A stretch of DNA of 64,000 nucleotides from Bartonella sp. HY038 (GCF_014117425.1 NZ_CP059725.1:1240001-1304000); one strand, 5' to 3'; numbered from the stretch's first letter, positions 1 to 9,201 are shown. Notes: generated from the sequence alone by a model not told the origin. Program-made: numbers and translations.

Positions 1-272
1 GCTAAATCTCTGCTTTCATCCTTGTAGGACACAATAATGATCGGTGAGCGGATTCCAGCCGTCCTTAGTGTATCAATGAAATCTAATCCATTAATATCGG
101 ACATCTGCAAATCTAATAGTGCTAAAATAATATTGGGACGTCTTCGAAGCAAGTCTAATGTATGATAACCACTACTCGCTTCGATTATGCGGTACCCCTG
201 ATTAATCAGCAACTTGGAAATACGTTGCCTACGACCTAAGTCTTCCATGGCAACTAAAATTGTACTAACCAT
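1..272 (-). CDS. Response regulator, receiver domain, partial (5' part only)
   Basis: Reading from the ATG at 272 down to the window edge gives about 90 residues of a CheY-like receiver domain. An AGGAG ribosome site lies at about 284-288. The start reads MVSTILVAMED, and the phosphoacceptor should be Asp54 in the segment LALLDLQMSD. The first acidic residue of the usual DD/ED pair after strand 1 is Met9, followed by Glu10-Asp11, so the Mg pocket is slightly atypical. The switch Thr/Ser is Ser in PIIIVSY. The rest of the protein lies outside the window, so the output domain (DNA-binding, kinase or none) cannot be told. The gene has no partner in view; the next gene, omp10, is transcribed away from it. 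Confidence 0.75.
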   Translation of the reverse strand, partial: MVSTILVAMEDLGRRQRISKLLINQGYRIIEASSGYHTLDLLRRRPNIILALLDLQMSDINGLDFIDTLRTAGIRSPIIIVSYKDESRDL

Positions 273-870
273 TATATTTAATACTCCTAGTTACCAGTAT
301 AACGGTTTGTAGATAAATTAGTTGCATGTGAAGCCATATCAATTCTTTATATTCTAAACTACGTATTTCGTAACTGAGGCGATTGCGTATCTTAAACGCT
401 TCTGTTCATCGCATGAGATCGTGGTTATCCATTATCTGCTGCCGATAACATAGTTTTGGAAGCGTCAATTTTAAGTGGAGGATAGGGATAGTCCTCAAAT
501 GGATGAAATTTATCAAAATTATATAGCTTGATTATATATTTTGTTTAACTAAAATATTTAAATCTATGATCGGATACGCATATTCTTTCCTATTGATGAA
601 TAAATGCAACAGTTGGCACTTTTTTAACGAAATATTTAAAGTTTCCATTGCTTTGAAAAAAAACAGAATTATTTAATAACGTATTGTTACTTTTATGACG
701 ATGATAAACAGTAAAATAAACGCTCTAAAAAATTATGACAAAAGTTGCACCAAAAAGTTGAAACATTGTTTAGAATGTTCCTATGAAAGAATGCAATCCA
801 TTATTTTAGCCCAATATTGGGAATAGTTGTTTTATCCATTATAATTGCCCAAATGGGTTTGGAGTAAAAA
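273..870. other. Intergenic region between response regulator and omp10
   Basis: AT-rich 600-base spacer between divergent genes. Its right end carries the likely omp10 promoter and a palindrome (listed separately). No convincing reading frame, tRNA or repeat family is visible in the remainder. Confidence 0.5.
810..845 (+). promoter_or_regulatory. Predicted omp10 promoter with overlapping palindrome
   Basis: A perfect 12-base palindrome, CCCAATATTGGG, occupies 810-821. Its right half supplies a -35-like TTGGGA (816-821), 18 bases upstream of a consensus TATAAT at 840-845. The omp10 ATG at 871 follows with a GGAG site at about 864-867. The overlap of palindrome and -35 element would suit a repressor or other dimeric regulator, but that is inference. 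Confidence 0.5.
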
Positions 871-1248
871 ATGAAGTTTTTAATATCCCTTGTCTCTACT
901 GCAATAGTTGGTTTTGCGCTCAGTGGTTGTATAGCACCAGATATGAATGGGCCAATAAACCCTGTTGTACAGCCGCAGGTTAGTCGTGGCATTGAAGGAC
1001 AATGGATTGATTCAGAAGGTGTTGCTTTTTCTTCTTTCCGTAATGGGATTTTTGAAACACGATCGATTGATACACAAGAAAAATTATCAGAAGGCAATTA
1101 TGCAATGACGTCTCCGGAGATGGTTTCTCTTGAGATGAGGTCGTTGGTACGTGGTACGGTGTCACGCGTAAACTGCGCTTTATCAGGCTATAGTAGATTG
1201 TTATGCACGACCGAGTCTGGTTCTCACTTTACTTTAACAAGGCAATAA
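871..1248 (+). CDS. omp10: Omp10-like outer-membrane lipoprotein
   Basis: A 125-residue lipoprotein with a signal peptide ending in the lipobox LSGC, so the mature protein should start at Cys20 and be acylated. The remainder matches the Brucella Omp10 pattern from memory: a segment of GIEGQW type, then a stretch with FETRSIDTQEKLSEGNY, MRSLVRGT, VNCAL, and an ending of S-x-FTLTR type. Omp10 is a surface-exposed lipoprotein of Brucella needed for full virulence; its biochemical role is not settled. The fold resembles the Omp19/Inh inhibitor beta-barrel class. It has its own promoter and is followed 194 bases later by hemH on the same strand. Confidence 0.85.
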   Translation: MKFLISLVSTAIVGFALSGCIAPDMNGPINPVVQPQVSRGIEGQWIDSEGVAFSSFRNGIFETRSIDTQEKLSEGNYAMTSPEMVSLEMRSLVRGTVSRVNCALSGYSRLLCTTESGSHFTLTRQ

Positions 1249-1442
1249 GCCATCTTAGATGGTATCAAATTGCATTTTATTATATCAGTATTATCCTATT
1301 GAGCTAGGCATTGGTGTGTCTAAATGTAAGGCTTTTATAATTTTGACAAATTTTCAGATATCTCTTAAAACTTGATAAAAATTACCTATTTAAAGAAATG
1401 TAATATTCACTAGTTTTATAAAATAATGAAAGTTTCAATATT

Positions 1443-2456
1443 ATGCAGCCAGCGCGTAAGTCAAAAATTGGTGTCCTTCTTGTTAATCTTGGGACACCAA
1501 ATGGAACAGACTATTGGAATATGCGTAAATATCTATCGCAATTTTTATCAGATAAACGTGTTATTGAATGGCCAAGTTTCGTTTGGCAGCCGATCTTACA
1601 AGCCATTGTTTTAAGCATTCGCCCTAAAAAATCTGGCGCAGCTTATGATCGTGTTTGGTTTAAGGAAACCAATGAATCGCCATTACGCCATTATACGCGC
1701 TTGCAAGCAGAAAGACTGGCAGCGCAATTACAAGATCTTAACAATGATGACACCATAGTCGTCGATTGGGCGATGCGTTACGGACAGCCATCGATCGACC
1801 AGGTGACAAGCAGATTATTACAGCAAGGCTGCGATAAGATTGTATTATTTCCGCTTTATCCGCAATATTCAGCAACAACTACGGCGACGGTGAATGATGC
1901 GTTTTTTGACGCTTTAAAAACCCATCGGGTGCAACCAGCTATTCGTACGGTGCCGTCTTATCCCGATCATCCTGTTTATATTGATGCTTTGGCACAATCT
2001 ATTGATAATCATTTGGCAACGCTCGATTTTACACCAGATGTTCTGGTCGCTTCCTATCATGGTATTCCACAAAGTTACGCAAAACGCGGTGATATTTATC
2101 CGCAAGATTGCGCAAAAACTACCAATGCTTTACGGCAAAAAATGGGCTTAGGGGAAGATAAGCTGCTAATGACCTTTCAATCACGTTTTGGTCCTGAAGA
2201 ATGGTTGCAGCCCTATAGTGATAAAACAATTGATGAATTGCCTACAAAGGGGATAAAATCCATTGCGGTGTTTAATCCAGGCTTTGTGTCTGATTGTCTT
2301 GAAACCGTTGATGAAATTGGCCATGAAGCAGCCGAAAGCTTTCATGAAAATGGCGGGGTTAATTTTTCACACATTCCATGTCTCAATGCGAGTGATTTGG
2401 GTATAAAAATTATTGAAACACTCGTGCGTCAAGAATTATCTGGCTGGGTGAAATAG
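1443..2456 (+). CDS. hemH: Ferrochelatase
   Basis: HemH inserts Fe2+ into protoporphyrin IX to make protoheme, the last step of heme synthesis. The 337-residue protein begins with the typical KIGVLLVNLGTP strand. It holds the catalytic histidine in SYHGIP (His206) and the conserved acidic segment GPEEWLQPYSD near residues 255-265. Length and motifs are those of bacterial one-domain ferrochelatases. The ATG at 1443 has only a weak ribosome site, but the match begins within ten residues of it. A strong hairpin terminator follows at 2525. Heme supply matters here because of the heme-binding ctaD-like protein encoded about 21 kb away. Confidence 0.96.
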   Translation: MQPARKSKIGVLLVNLGTPNGTDYWNMRKYLSQFLSDKRVIEWPSFVWQPILQAIVLSIRPKKSGAAYDRVWFKETNESPLRHYTRLQAERLAAQLQDLNNDDTIVVDWAMRYGQPSIDQVTSRLLQQGCDKIVLFPLYPQYSATTTATVNDAFFDALKTHRVQPAIRTVPSYPDHPVYIDALAQSIDNHLATLDFTPDVLVASYHGIPQSYAKRGDIYPQDCAKTTNALRQKMGLGEDKLLMTFQSRFGPEEWLQPYSDKTIDELPTKGIKSIAVFNPGFVSDCLETVDEIGHEAAESFHENGGVNFSHIPCLNASDLGIKIIETLVRQELSGWVK

Positions 2457-2524
2457 GGAAAACACAAATTACCGCCTAAAATATTTAAAAAAGCAGTTTT
2501 ATCTTTTCATCGCTATAAACTAAA

Positions 2525-2556
2525 AACCCCGTAACTTTTGTTATGGGGTTTGTTTT
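2525..2556. terminator. Bidirectional terminator between hemH and nfeD
   Basis: The stem AACCCCGTAA pairs with TTATGGGGTT (one G-U pair) around a six-base loop, flanked by A-rich and T-rich runs on both sides. It sits between two convergent genes and can serve both. Confidence 0.8.
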
Positions 2557-2573
2557 AAATTGCAACTCTTGAT

Positions 2574-3035
2574 CTAGTTAATGCTTTCAACTTCAAAAAA
2601 TCCATTTTGATAAGATTTTATTCGCACAGTGGTGCCTTGAGGCAGATCAGGCCCAATAATATTCCATAATGAATCGCCGATTCTCAAACGGCCTTTGCCA
2701 TTGATGATTGGTTCTTCAAGGGTGGAGACGTAGCCAATTAATTCTTCAGTGCGATTATTTAAAAATGGTGCATCAGTCATTTTGCTTTTTTGGTTAAGCT
2801 TGACACCGATTAATACGGTGATGACTGAAAAAATAATGAATATAAAAAGCTGTGTTTGCCACATTGCAAAAATTGGAAAATGACCTTCTAACAACCAAAC
2901 AACAATTGCTGTTGCAATGGCTGCTAAGCCAAACCACATAAGATAGACACCGGCGACAAACAGCTCTAAGACTAGCAATATAAAGCCTGCAATAAGCCAG
3001 CACCAATAACCAAGTATTTCAAAAAAATCTAACAT
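2574..3035 (-). CDS. NfeD-like membrane protein
   Basis: A 153-residue protein with two or three membrane segments in the first 75 residues (around 8-55 and 60-80), then a soluble C-terminal part from about residue 90 (ELIGYVSTLEEPIINGKGRLRIGDSLWNI) typical of the NfeD OB-fold domain. Short NfeD proteins usually pair with a stomatin/SPFH protein, and such a gene (qmcA-like) lies upstream on the same strand, though separated by 374 bases rather than adjacent as in most relatives. Likely role: membrane microdomain organisation or protein quality control with that partner. Confidence 0.88.
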   Translation of the reverse strand: MLDFFEILGYWCWLIAGFILLVLELFVAGVYLMWFGLAAIATAIVVWLLEGHFPIFAMWQTQLFIFIIFSVITVLIGVKLNQKSKMTDAPFLNNRTEELIGYVSTLEEPIINGKGRLRIGDSLWNIIGPDLPQGTTVRIKSYQNGFFEVESIN

Positions 3036-3409
3036 TCAGCCTATCCATTTGCATATTTTAAGACCTCTAAAAGGCGATGAAATAAAATAACGTTGTAAAT
3101 TGCTTTTTATCTTAAATTGGCGGTGTTAAGAAAAATTGCAATATCAGTACAAAATTAATTATATATATCGGCGTTAAAGCTAATATAAATGTTAAATTTT
3201 ATAATCAGTGAAATATTTTAAAAATATCTTACAATTTAAAAGCGAATAAGGTGAAAATATGGTTATATAATATTTCATCTTAGTCTTTGTAAGTACATCT
3301 GATTTTTGTAAAAACCGTATGTTAAATACCTTTGATTGAAGAAATTATATACTCTGCAAATTGTAAAATAAAAATCAACAGAGTATAATCATCAAAAACT
3401 ATTTAGTGT
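3036..3409. other. Intergenic region between nfeD and the SPFH gene
   Basis: AT-rich spacer of 374 bases between two genes on the minus strand that are normally contiguous. It holds an 11-base perfect inverted repeat at 3346-3389 (listed separately). No coding potential was recognised. Confidence 0.5.
3346..3389 (-). repeat. Perfect inverted repeat just downstream of the SPFH gene
   Basis: ATTATACTCTG at 3346-3356 is matched exactly by CAGAGTATAAT at 3379-3389, leaving a 22-base loop. It starts about 20 bases past the SPFH stop codon. There is no T-run, so it may protect the 3' end or reduce read-through into nfeD rather than act as a classical terminator. Confidence 0.6.
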
Positions 3410-4384
3410 TTATTCGTTGTCAAAGCCAGCGCGTCTTTGTACTGGTTTGGTTGATGGTTTTGAATCGCCGCCAAATACTTCCTTGGCGATGGCACCAATG
3501 CCACCGAGAGAGCCAATGAGCGATGATGCTTCAAATGGCATTAACACAATCTTATTATTATTGGCTGAACCGATTTTGCCTAACGCTTCGGTATATTTTT
3601 GCGCTACGAAATAATTGATAGCCTGCACATCGCCTTCGGCAATTGCCCGAGAGACTGCCTCTGTTGCCTTTGCTTCTGCTTCAGCCAAACGCTCACGCGC
3701 TTCAGCTTCGCGGTAAGCAGCTTCTCTTTTACCTTCAGCTTCCAAAATTTGCGCTTGCTTCAAGCCTTCTGCGCGCAGGATATTTGCGTTTCTGTCACCT
3801 TCAGCTTCAAGTACTTGCGCACGCTTATCGCGTTCTGCCTTCATTTGGCGATTCATCGCTTCGGTCAAATCGCGTGGCGGTTGGATATCCTTGATTTCCA
3901 CACGGGTCATTTTTAGGCCCCATGGATGAGCAGCAACATCAACCACTTGCAATAGGCGGTCATTGATGATGTTACGGTTAGACAAGAGTTCATCAAGATC
4001 CATAGAACCAACAACAGTACGAATATTGGTCATGGTTAGGTTGATGATTGCGTATTCGAGATCAGATACTTGATAGGCAGCTTGTGCAGCGTTAAGCACT
4101 TGATAAAAGGCAATAGCATCAACTGACACAGATGCATTGTCTTTGGTGATAACTTCTTGGGTTGGGATATCAAGAACCTGTTCCATGATCGAAATTTTCG
4201 CCCCGACGCTGTCGATGAATGGGACGATGAGGTTAAGGCCTGGTGCCATTGTTCGTGTGTAACGACCAAAGCGCTCGACCGTATAATTATAGCCCTGCGG
4301 TACCGTTTTAATACCTTTAAATAAGGTAAGAATGATAAGGGCAGCTAAGATAATAAGGGCGATGCCCATTCCTTGTAACGCCAT
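3410..4384 (-). CDS. qmcA: SPFH/stomatin-like (QmcA) membrane protein
   Basis: A 324-residue protein with one N-terminal membrane anchor (about residues 7-25), then the SPFH/band 7 domain ([23 protein letters not shown] and the segment [12 protein letters not shown]), then an Ala/Glu-rich coiled coil (about 190-245), and a C-terminal part with the segment [10 protein letters not shown]. This is the layout of QmcA/stomatin-like proteins that assemble into ring-like membrane cages. Partner candidate: the NfeD-like protein downstream. The ATG at 4384 is followed directly by the anchor, so the start is well placed. Confidence 0.93.
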   Translation of the reverse strand: MALQGMGIALIILAALIILTLFKGIKTVPQGYNYTVERFGRYTRTMAPGLNLIVPFIDSVGAKISIMEQVLDIPTQEVITKDNASVSVDAIAFYQVLNAAQAAYQVSDLEYAIINLTMTNIRTVVGSMDLDELLSNRNIINDRLLQVVDVAAHPWGLKMTRVEIKDIQPPRDLTEAMNRQMKAERDKRAQVLEAEGDRNANILRAEGLKQAQILEAEGKREAAYREAEARERLAEAEAKATEAVSRAIAEGDVQAINYFVAQKYTEALGKIGSANNNKIVLMPFEASSLIGSLGGIGAIAKEVFGGDSKPSTKPVQRRAGFDNE

Positions 4385-4732
4385 AATACATTTCTTTCTA
4401 AGTTAATTTGTTCATGCTTATAATGCTGTTTATAAAATCATTATCGTGCATTGTTATAAGTGCACTTATAAATTCATATTTTTACAATATAAAAAAGCAG
4501 AAAATAAACATTTTACTCTCTATTAACTATTTTTTTGTTTGAAAAGTGATTGTGTGGCTATGAAACCCTCTTAATACTTACAATTATGTCAATTGAGGTG
4601 ATTAAAATTGCAACGTCCGCCATCTAAATGCTCCATATTTTTACCGCGGCTGATTTGCTTATTAGATCAAAATATGGTTTGGCATAAATATCAATTCGCA
4701 TTTTAAGTCATTATTGCATAAAGGGCTCCATT
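4385..4732. other. Intergenic region between divergent qmcA and panB
   Basis: AT-rich spacer of 348 bases that should hold both promoters. I could not pick clear -35/-10 pairs and see no gene. Confidence 0.45.
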
Positions 4733-5542
4733 ATGAGCAAACCCATCACTATTCGCCGCAAAACTGCCCCACAAATTCAAGCACAAAAGGGGCAGACACC
4801 GATTGTGTCCTTGACGGCCTATCATGTTTTTATGGCACAGATTGCTGATGAATATTGTGATTTCCTGCTGGTTGGCGATAGTGTCGGAATGGTTGTTCAT
4901 GGTTTATCTTCAACAATTCCCGTTACACTTGAGATGATGATCACTCATGGCCAAGCTGTCATGCGTGGTACGCAAAGGGCTATGGTTATTATTGATATGC
5001 CATTCGGCTCTTATGAAGAATCGCCTGAACAAGCCTTTCGCAATGCGGCGCGTATTATGCAAGAAACTGGTTGCGGCGGGGTTAAGCTTGAAGGAGGCAT
5101 GAAACAGGCTGCAACCGTGAAATTTTTAACCGCGCGGGGCATTCCTGTCATGGGGCATATTGGATTAACTCCGCAATCTTTTAACACCTTTGGCGGCTTT
5201 AAGACGCAAGGGCGTAACGAAGAAAGCTGGCAAGAAATTGAAAAAGATGCAAAGGCCATTGAAGAAGCAGGGGCTTTTGCGGTAGTTATTGAAGGTGTGG
5301 TCGAGCCGTTAGCTAAAAAAATAACCCAGATGGTTACAATTCCAACAATTGGTATTGGCGCATCTAATGCCTGTGATGGTCAAGTATTAGTTATGGAAGA
5401 TATGCTCGGTATGAGCAATCATAAAGCTAAATTTGTGCGCCAATATGCTCATTTTGAACATGCGATGGACAAAGCTTTTGCCCGATATGCTGAAGATGTT
5501 AAAAATCGTACCTTTCCTAGCGAAGATGAGGTTTACCGCTAG
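4733..5542 (+). CDS. panB: 3-methyl-2-oxobutanoate hydroxymethyltransferase
   Basis: PanB transfers the hydroxymethyl group of 5,10-methylene-THF to 2-oxoisovalerate, giving ketopantoate for pantothenate and coenzyme A. The 269 residues show the family signatures: [12 protein letters not shown], the metal-binding [12 protein letters not shown] near residue 47, [18 protein letters not shown] near 114, GHIGLTPQ, and the segment with the catalytic Glu, [10 protein letters not shown] (about 184). In Brucella and Bartonella panB sits beside panC; here no panC flanks it and an 850-base gene-free stretch follows. The ATG at 4733 is supported by the homology start rather than by a strong ribosome site. 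Confidence 0.95.
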   Translation: MSKPITIRRKTAPQIQAQKGQTPIVSLTAYHVFMAQIADEYCDFLLVGDSVGMVVHGLSSTIPVTLEMMITHGQAVMRGTQRAMVIIDMPFGSYEESPEQAFRNAARIMQETGCGGVKLEGGMKQAATVKFLTARGIPVMGHIGLTPQSFNTFGGFKTQGRNEESWQEIEKDAKAIEEAGAFAVVIEGVVEPLAKKITQMVTIPTIGIGASNACDGQVLVMEDMLGMSNHKAKFVRQYAHFEHAMDKAFARYAEDVKNRTFPSEDEVYR

Positions 5543-5567
5543 ATTTTACTCGGTTGACAAACATATG

Positions 5568-5593
5568 TGTAAAAGGGCAAACGTCCTTTTACA
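5568..5593 (+). terminator. Hairpin after panB
   Basis: TGTAAAAGG (5568-5576) pairs perfectly with CCTTTTACA (5585-5593) around an eight-base loop, 26 bases past the panB stop. It is followed by ATTTAAAA rather than a long T-run, so termination strength is uncertain. Confidence 0.5.
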
Positions 5594-6036
5594 TCATTTA
5601 AAAAGAAGAGTGTGCGGAGCTAAATACACAGTTTCTCCAAAGCTTATAATGTTATGTGCAAAATGAATCTTATATGGATTGTAATATTTCTGAGTAGAAA
5701 ATTTGAGATTATATTTGCTAATCTTTGATTGAATTAAGTGCCTAATTGCATAATGAACAGTGCGGCATCGCAATGCCAATATCGTACCTCAATTCTATTG
5801 TCTTTTAAAGCTAGCTCGTAAAGCTCTGAAGCTGCTATTTAGCATCTTTAAATTATATGCATAGGTTTAAAAGAAATGTGTCAAACTGTTCAAAAACCGC
5901 GTTAAAAGCGATCAAAGGCGGCGGAGTATATCATACCTCTATAGCCAGTTCCGATAAATTTTACGCCTACAATAGCTAGGCTGACTCTAGTCGGCGACAT
6001 TTTTGTATTGACCATTTGAAATATGAATTGGCATGA

Positions 6037-6141
6037 AGACAAGTCTTTATTAATGGCATTAAAGAATTCGTCAAATTCATGCTTAACAAATTAAAAGATA
6101 TTCCCAAAAAGGCGTTCTATTGGACTGAAAAATGTGAATGA
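6037..6141 (+). pseudogene. Possible IS630-type transposase C-terminal relic
   Basis: A 34-codon open stretch ends in FYWTEKCE and includes INGIKEFVKFM. This resembles the C-terminus of IS630-family transposases, which typically read like a short helix followed by a PF-W-T motif. There is no start codon and a stop lies just upstream; no inverted repeats were seen. The resemblance is weak and may be chance. Confidence 0.2.
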
Positions 6142-6339
6142 AGATATTATAACCATTCTTCCGTTACTCATGCAAAAATCTAGTTAAAACTGCCAAGGGA
6201 AAATTTTCTAAAACATGCGACATTAGTGTTAAACGCATCTTGTTTTTAGCGTAAAAAAACGAAACACAGCCACATAAACATAGAACCATAATATTCATAA
6301 GGTCTAACATGAGTAAAAATTAGCCTTAATCAAAAACAA

Positions 6340-6372
6340 AAAGGGAGATAGCTGAACTGACTAACTCCCTTT
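6340..6372 (-). terminator. recA terminator
   Basis: On the minus strand AAAGGGAG pairs with CTCCCTTT over a 17-base loop and is followed by TTTTTGTTTTTG. It lies 23 bases beyond the recA stop. Confidence 0.75.
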
Positions 6373-6394
6373 AATATCATACATCAATTAAATA

Positions 6395-7477
6395 CTATCC
6401 GGCTGCACTTTCATCATCTGCTTCAGGACCAGTATTTTCTAAGAATTTTTCGGCGATAAGTCCCGCATTTTGTCGTAATGCTGCTTCAATTTCATGAGCT
6501 GCTTCTGGGTGTTCCCGCAAAAATTGCTTGGCATTTTCGCGACCTTGACCAAGACGCTGAGAATTATAGGAAAACCATGCACCTGATTTTTCAACAATAC
6601 CAGCTTTGACGCCAAGATCAACAAGTTCACCAACTTTTGAGATACCTTCACCGTAAAGAATATCAAACTCAACTTGTTTGAATGGGGGAGCTAATTTGTT
6701 TTTAACCACTTTAACACGGGTTTGATTGCCCACAACTTCATCACGATCTTTCAACGCGCCAATACGACGAATATCCAAACGAACAGATGCATAAAACTTT
6801 AGTGCATTACCCCCTGTAGTTGTTTCAGGTGAACCAAACATAACGCCAATCTTATGGCGAATCTGATTGATAAAGATAACCATACAATTAGAGCGTGAAA
6901 TTGAAGCGGTTAACTTACGCAATGCCTGGCTCATTAAACGAGCTTGCAAGCCAGGGAGGCTGTCACCCATTTCGCCTTCTATTTCAGCTTTTGGTGTTAG
7001 AGCAGCAACAGAATCAACAACCAATACATCAACAGCACCAGAGCGCACCAAAGTATCGGTAATTTCTAATGCCTGCTCGCCAGTGTCTGGTTGAGAAATC
7101 AAAAGATTTTCAAGGTCAACACCAAGCTTGCGAGCATAAACTGGATCAAGCGCGTGTTCTGCATCAACAAATGCGCAAATGCCGCCTAGCTTTTGGGCTT
7201 CGGCTATGGTGTGCAATGCCATGGTGGTTTTACCAGAACTTTCTGGCCCATAAATTTCAACAATACGCCCCTTAGGCAAGCCACCTACACCCAGAGCAAT
7301 ATCAAGGGATAAAGAGCCAGTGGGAATGGTTTCAATTTCTACAACTGTATCATTTTGCCCAAGACGCATGATTGAGCCTTTGCCAAATGCTCGCTCAATT
7401 TGGGACAGGGCAGCATCTAATGCTTTTGTTTTATCCACGGTATTATCCTCAACAAGTCGTAATGTTTTCTGAGACAT
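6395..7477 (-). CDS. recA: Recombinase RecA
   Basis: RecA forms filaments on single-stranded DNA, catalyses strand exchange, and triggers LexA self-cleavage in the SOS response. The 360-residue protein has Walker A GPESSGKT at residues 77-84, the Walker B region [12 protein letters not shown], loop L2 around the segment [14 protein letters not shown], and the usual acidic tail ([14 protein letters not shown]). Its upstream region carries an alphaproteobacterial SOS box at 7600-7614. It is a single-gene unit ending in a clear terminator. Confidence 0.98.
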   Translation of the reverse strand: MSQKTLRLVEDNTVDKTKALDAALSQIERAFGKGSIMRLGQNDTVVEIETIPTGSLSLDIALGVGGLPKGRIVEIYGPESSGKTTMALHTIAEAQKLGGICAFVDAEHALDPVYARKLGVDLENLLISQPDTGEQALEITDTLVRSGAVDVLVVDSVAALTPKAEIEGEMGDSLPGLQARLMSQALRKLTASISRSNCMVIFINQIRHKIGVMFGSPETTTGGNALKFYASVRLDIRRIGALKDRDEVVGNQTRVKVVKNKLAPPFKQVEFDILYGEGISKVGELVDLGVKAGIVEKSGAWFSYNSQRLGQGRENAKQFLREHPEAAHEIEAALRQNAGLIAEKFLENTGPEADDESAAG

Positions 7478-7782
7478 CTTACACCACCTTTTCAGGATTT
7501 TTAAACCCTGGATTGATTATTCACATGAATCATTTGTACATGATTTGTTCTTATTTTGCAAGGGGCTTAACTGATTGAAATTATTATATTTAAAATTTTG
7601 TTCTATTGATGTTCTTTTTTGTGGGGGCGTAAATAGATTAGTGATTCAAGTCATATCTATTTGATGTCTTTATGAAAGTATTGTTTTCGCTTGCGATGAT
7701 ATGGATAAGACAGAATCAATAATCTATTTGTTTGGTGTTTTTAGTGAATAGGATTACCTTTTAAGTTTAAGCATTTAAGTGT
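7478..7782. other. recA upstream region
   Basis: 305 bases between recA and the downstream end of the exported-protein gene. It contains the SOS box at 7600-7614 and presumably the recA promoter. No gene is seen. Confidence 0.5.
7600..7614 (-). promoter_or_regulatory. SOS box (LexA operator) of recA
   Basis: GTTCTATTGATGTTC fits GTTC-N7-GTTC exactly, the LexA-binding motif described for Rhizobium, Brucella-type and other alphaproteobacteria. It lies 123 bases upstream of the recA start codon. Confidence 0.85.
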
Positions 7783-9006
7783 TCAATTGGCGTGAATTGA
7801 CGGTTTTAATTGCTTAATTAGGCTTTCGGGATTGATTTTTCCGGTAAGTGCTAACATCACCAATGATGTACGCCCCATGGGTTTTAACTCAAATTGTAAT
7901 GTTTGGGGGTTATTTATAAAAATAATTATTTGATTTTTAGCTTGTTCAAAAAAACTTGTCTTTTTGGCAAACGATAGCCATCCAGGCAGACCATTTGCCC
8001 ATTCTTCTTTTAATTGAAGAGGTGTTTTATTTTCTCGTTTTGCTTGTGCATTGATTATTTTATTGGTTAAACCATTATCTTTAAAAACAAATGATCCGTT
8101 AAAGAAATTATATCTTTGAACTTGCCCAAGCATACCTAAAGCCATGCGAGACTTATCAATTTTTCCATGATCATTTTCACGCTGTAGGGTTAGTACAGTG
8201 AGGAGCGAGTCTATGGTAATGCCATCCATCTTTAATTGTGCATTTAGCTTGCCACCCTTATTGAGGGTTAGATTGAATTGATCTAGCTGTAATAAGGCAT
8301 TTTTGCCACCATATGCACCATTCAGGACAAGATTACCACTGGCGCGACTGTATCCCATATTGATAAGATCTGTTCGCGATGTGCCAACTGGAAAATTCTT
8401 GACTTCAACATTAATGTTGGCAATTTTAATTTTAAACTTTACTGGATTATCGCGTATCGAGCGCGTTAGTCTAATTTCACCATTTTGAAGCGATCCGAGC
8501 GGGTTATTCTTATCATCGAGCAATTGAATCGATTTAAAGGTTCCTCTGTCGTAGCTAAAGCCAATATTTTGGTTATATATCCCTTCATTAGGCGGTAGGG
8601 CTGCGCCATTAAGCAATATTGTATTGGCGATTAACGTACTTTTTTCGTATCGATAAAATACTTTATCGATGATTACATTGGAAATTAAAAATCCGCCATG
8701 GGGAATAGCTCTTACATTTGTAAATGTTATAGTTTTAAATCTTGTGTCAGGTGTTAAAACATCACCGCTAATAATAACATCTTTTAAAATTATATTTTGC
8801 TTGTCTACTGCTACACTTGCAACGGTTACGATAGTTTTGCGGCCAAAACTTTTTTTAAAACGATCTAAAAAAGCCTCTTTATTGAAAGGCAGGTTTGATG
8901 CAGTGGCCGTTGATTGCTTGTTTAGGTTTTGTGCGTAACTTAATGTTATGTTAAGAAAAGTTATTACTAAAAATGCCTGTATTATTACATTAAAAACTTT
9001 TTTCAT
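7783..9006 (-). CDS. Unrecognised exported protein, possibly AsmA-like
   Basis: A protein of about 407 residues whose first 25 residues form a signal peptide (MKKVFNVIIQAFLVITFLN, then a hydrophobic run ending near SYAQ). The start at 9006 is chosen because a Lys-Lys pair directly precedes the hydrophobic core; an in-frame ATG lies five codons upstream (9021). The mature part is rich in alternating hydrophobic/polar strands (IILKDVIISGD, FKTITFTNVRAI, GFLISNVIIDKV), as in AsmA/TamB-like periplasmic beta-rich proteins. It is cytosine-poor and basic. I do not recognise a family with certainty. It stands where lexA usually follows moeA in Brucella, on the same strand as moeA but about 196 bases away. 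Confidence 0.7.
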   Translation of the reverse strand: MKKVFNVIIQAFLVITFLNITLSYAQNLNKQSTATASNLPFNKEAFLDRFKKSFGRKTIVTVASVAVDKQNIILKDVIISGDVLTPDTRFKTITFTNVRAIPHGGFLISNVIIDKVFYRYEKSTLIANTILLNGAALPPNEGIYNQNIGFSYDRGTFKSIQLLDDKNNPLGSLQNGEIRLTRSIRDNPVKFKIKIANINVEVKNFPVGTSRTDLINMGYSRASGNLVLNGAYGGKNALLQLDQFNLTLNKGGKLNAQLKMDGITIDSLLTVLTLQRENDHGKIDKSRMALGMLGQVQRYNFFNGSFVFKDNGLTNKIINAQAKRENKTPLQLKEEWANGLPGWLSFAKKTSFFEQAKNQIIIFINNPQTLQFELKPMGRTSLVMLALTGKINPESLIKQLKPSIHAN

Positions 9007-9137
9007 GAAATTAACCCGCATGCATTGGAATTGCAGTTTAGCTTTTTATCTTTCGACAACAATTCAAATGGTATTGCTGCAGACATAAATATAAAGCAAA
9101 AGTAATGTTTTTATTAAGCATAGAAGTAAAACTTTGC

Positions 9138-9179
9138 AAACACACATTATTTAACATCCATATTATAAAATGTGTGTTT
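9138..9179 (-). terminator. Hairpin after moeA
   Basis: AAACACACATT (9138-9148) and AATGTGTGTTT (9169-9179) form a perfect 11-base stem 22 bases past the moeA stop. The T-run is short. It marks the end of the ppiD-trpDC-moaC-moeA run. Confidence 0.55.
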
Positions 9180-9201
9180 AGGGGCAAAGGTTTTGAGAAT
9201 A

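Larger units (their letters stand above)
5543..6394. other. Gene-free, apparently decayed region between panB and recA
   Basis: A stretch of 852 bases with frequent stops in every frame. It contains a hairpin after panB (5568-5593), a possible transposase relic (6037-6141) and the recA terminator (6340-6372). Nothing else is recognised. Its length and position, where panC might be expected, suggest gene loss. Confidence 0.5.

Noticed and set aside
3599..3916. A 105-codon frame antisense to the qmcA-like gene
   Set aside because: It lies fully inside a strong gene on the opposite strand and has no ribosome site or family pattern.
5880..6000. Reading frame with GGGVYHTSIASSD as a further gene remnant
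   Set aside because: No start, no family match, stops close on both sides; chance is as likely.
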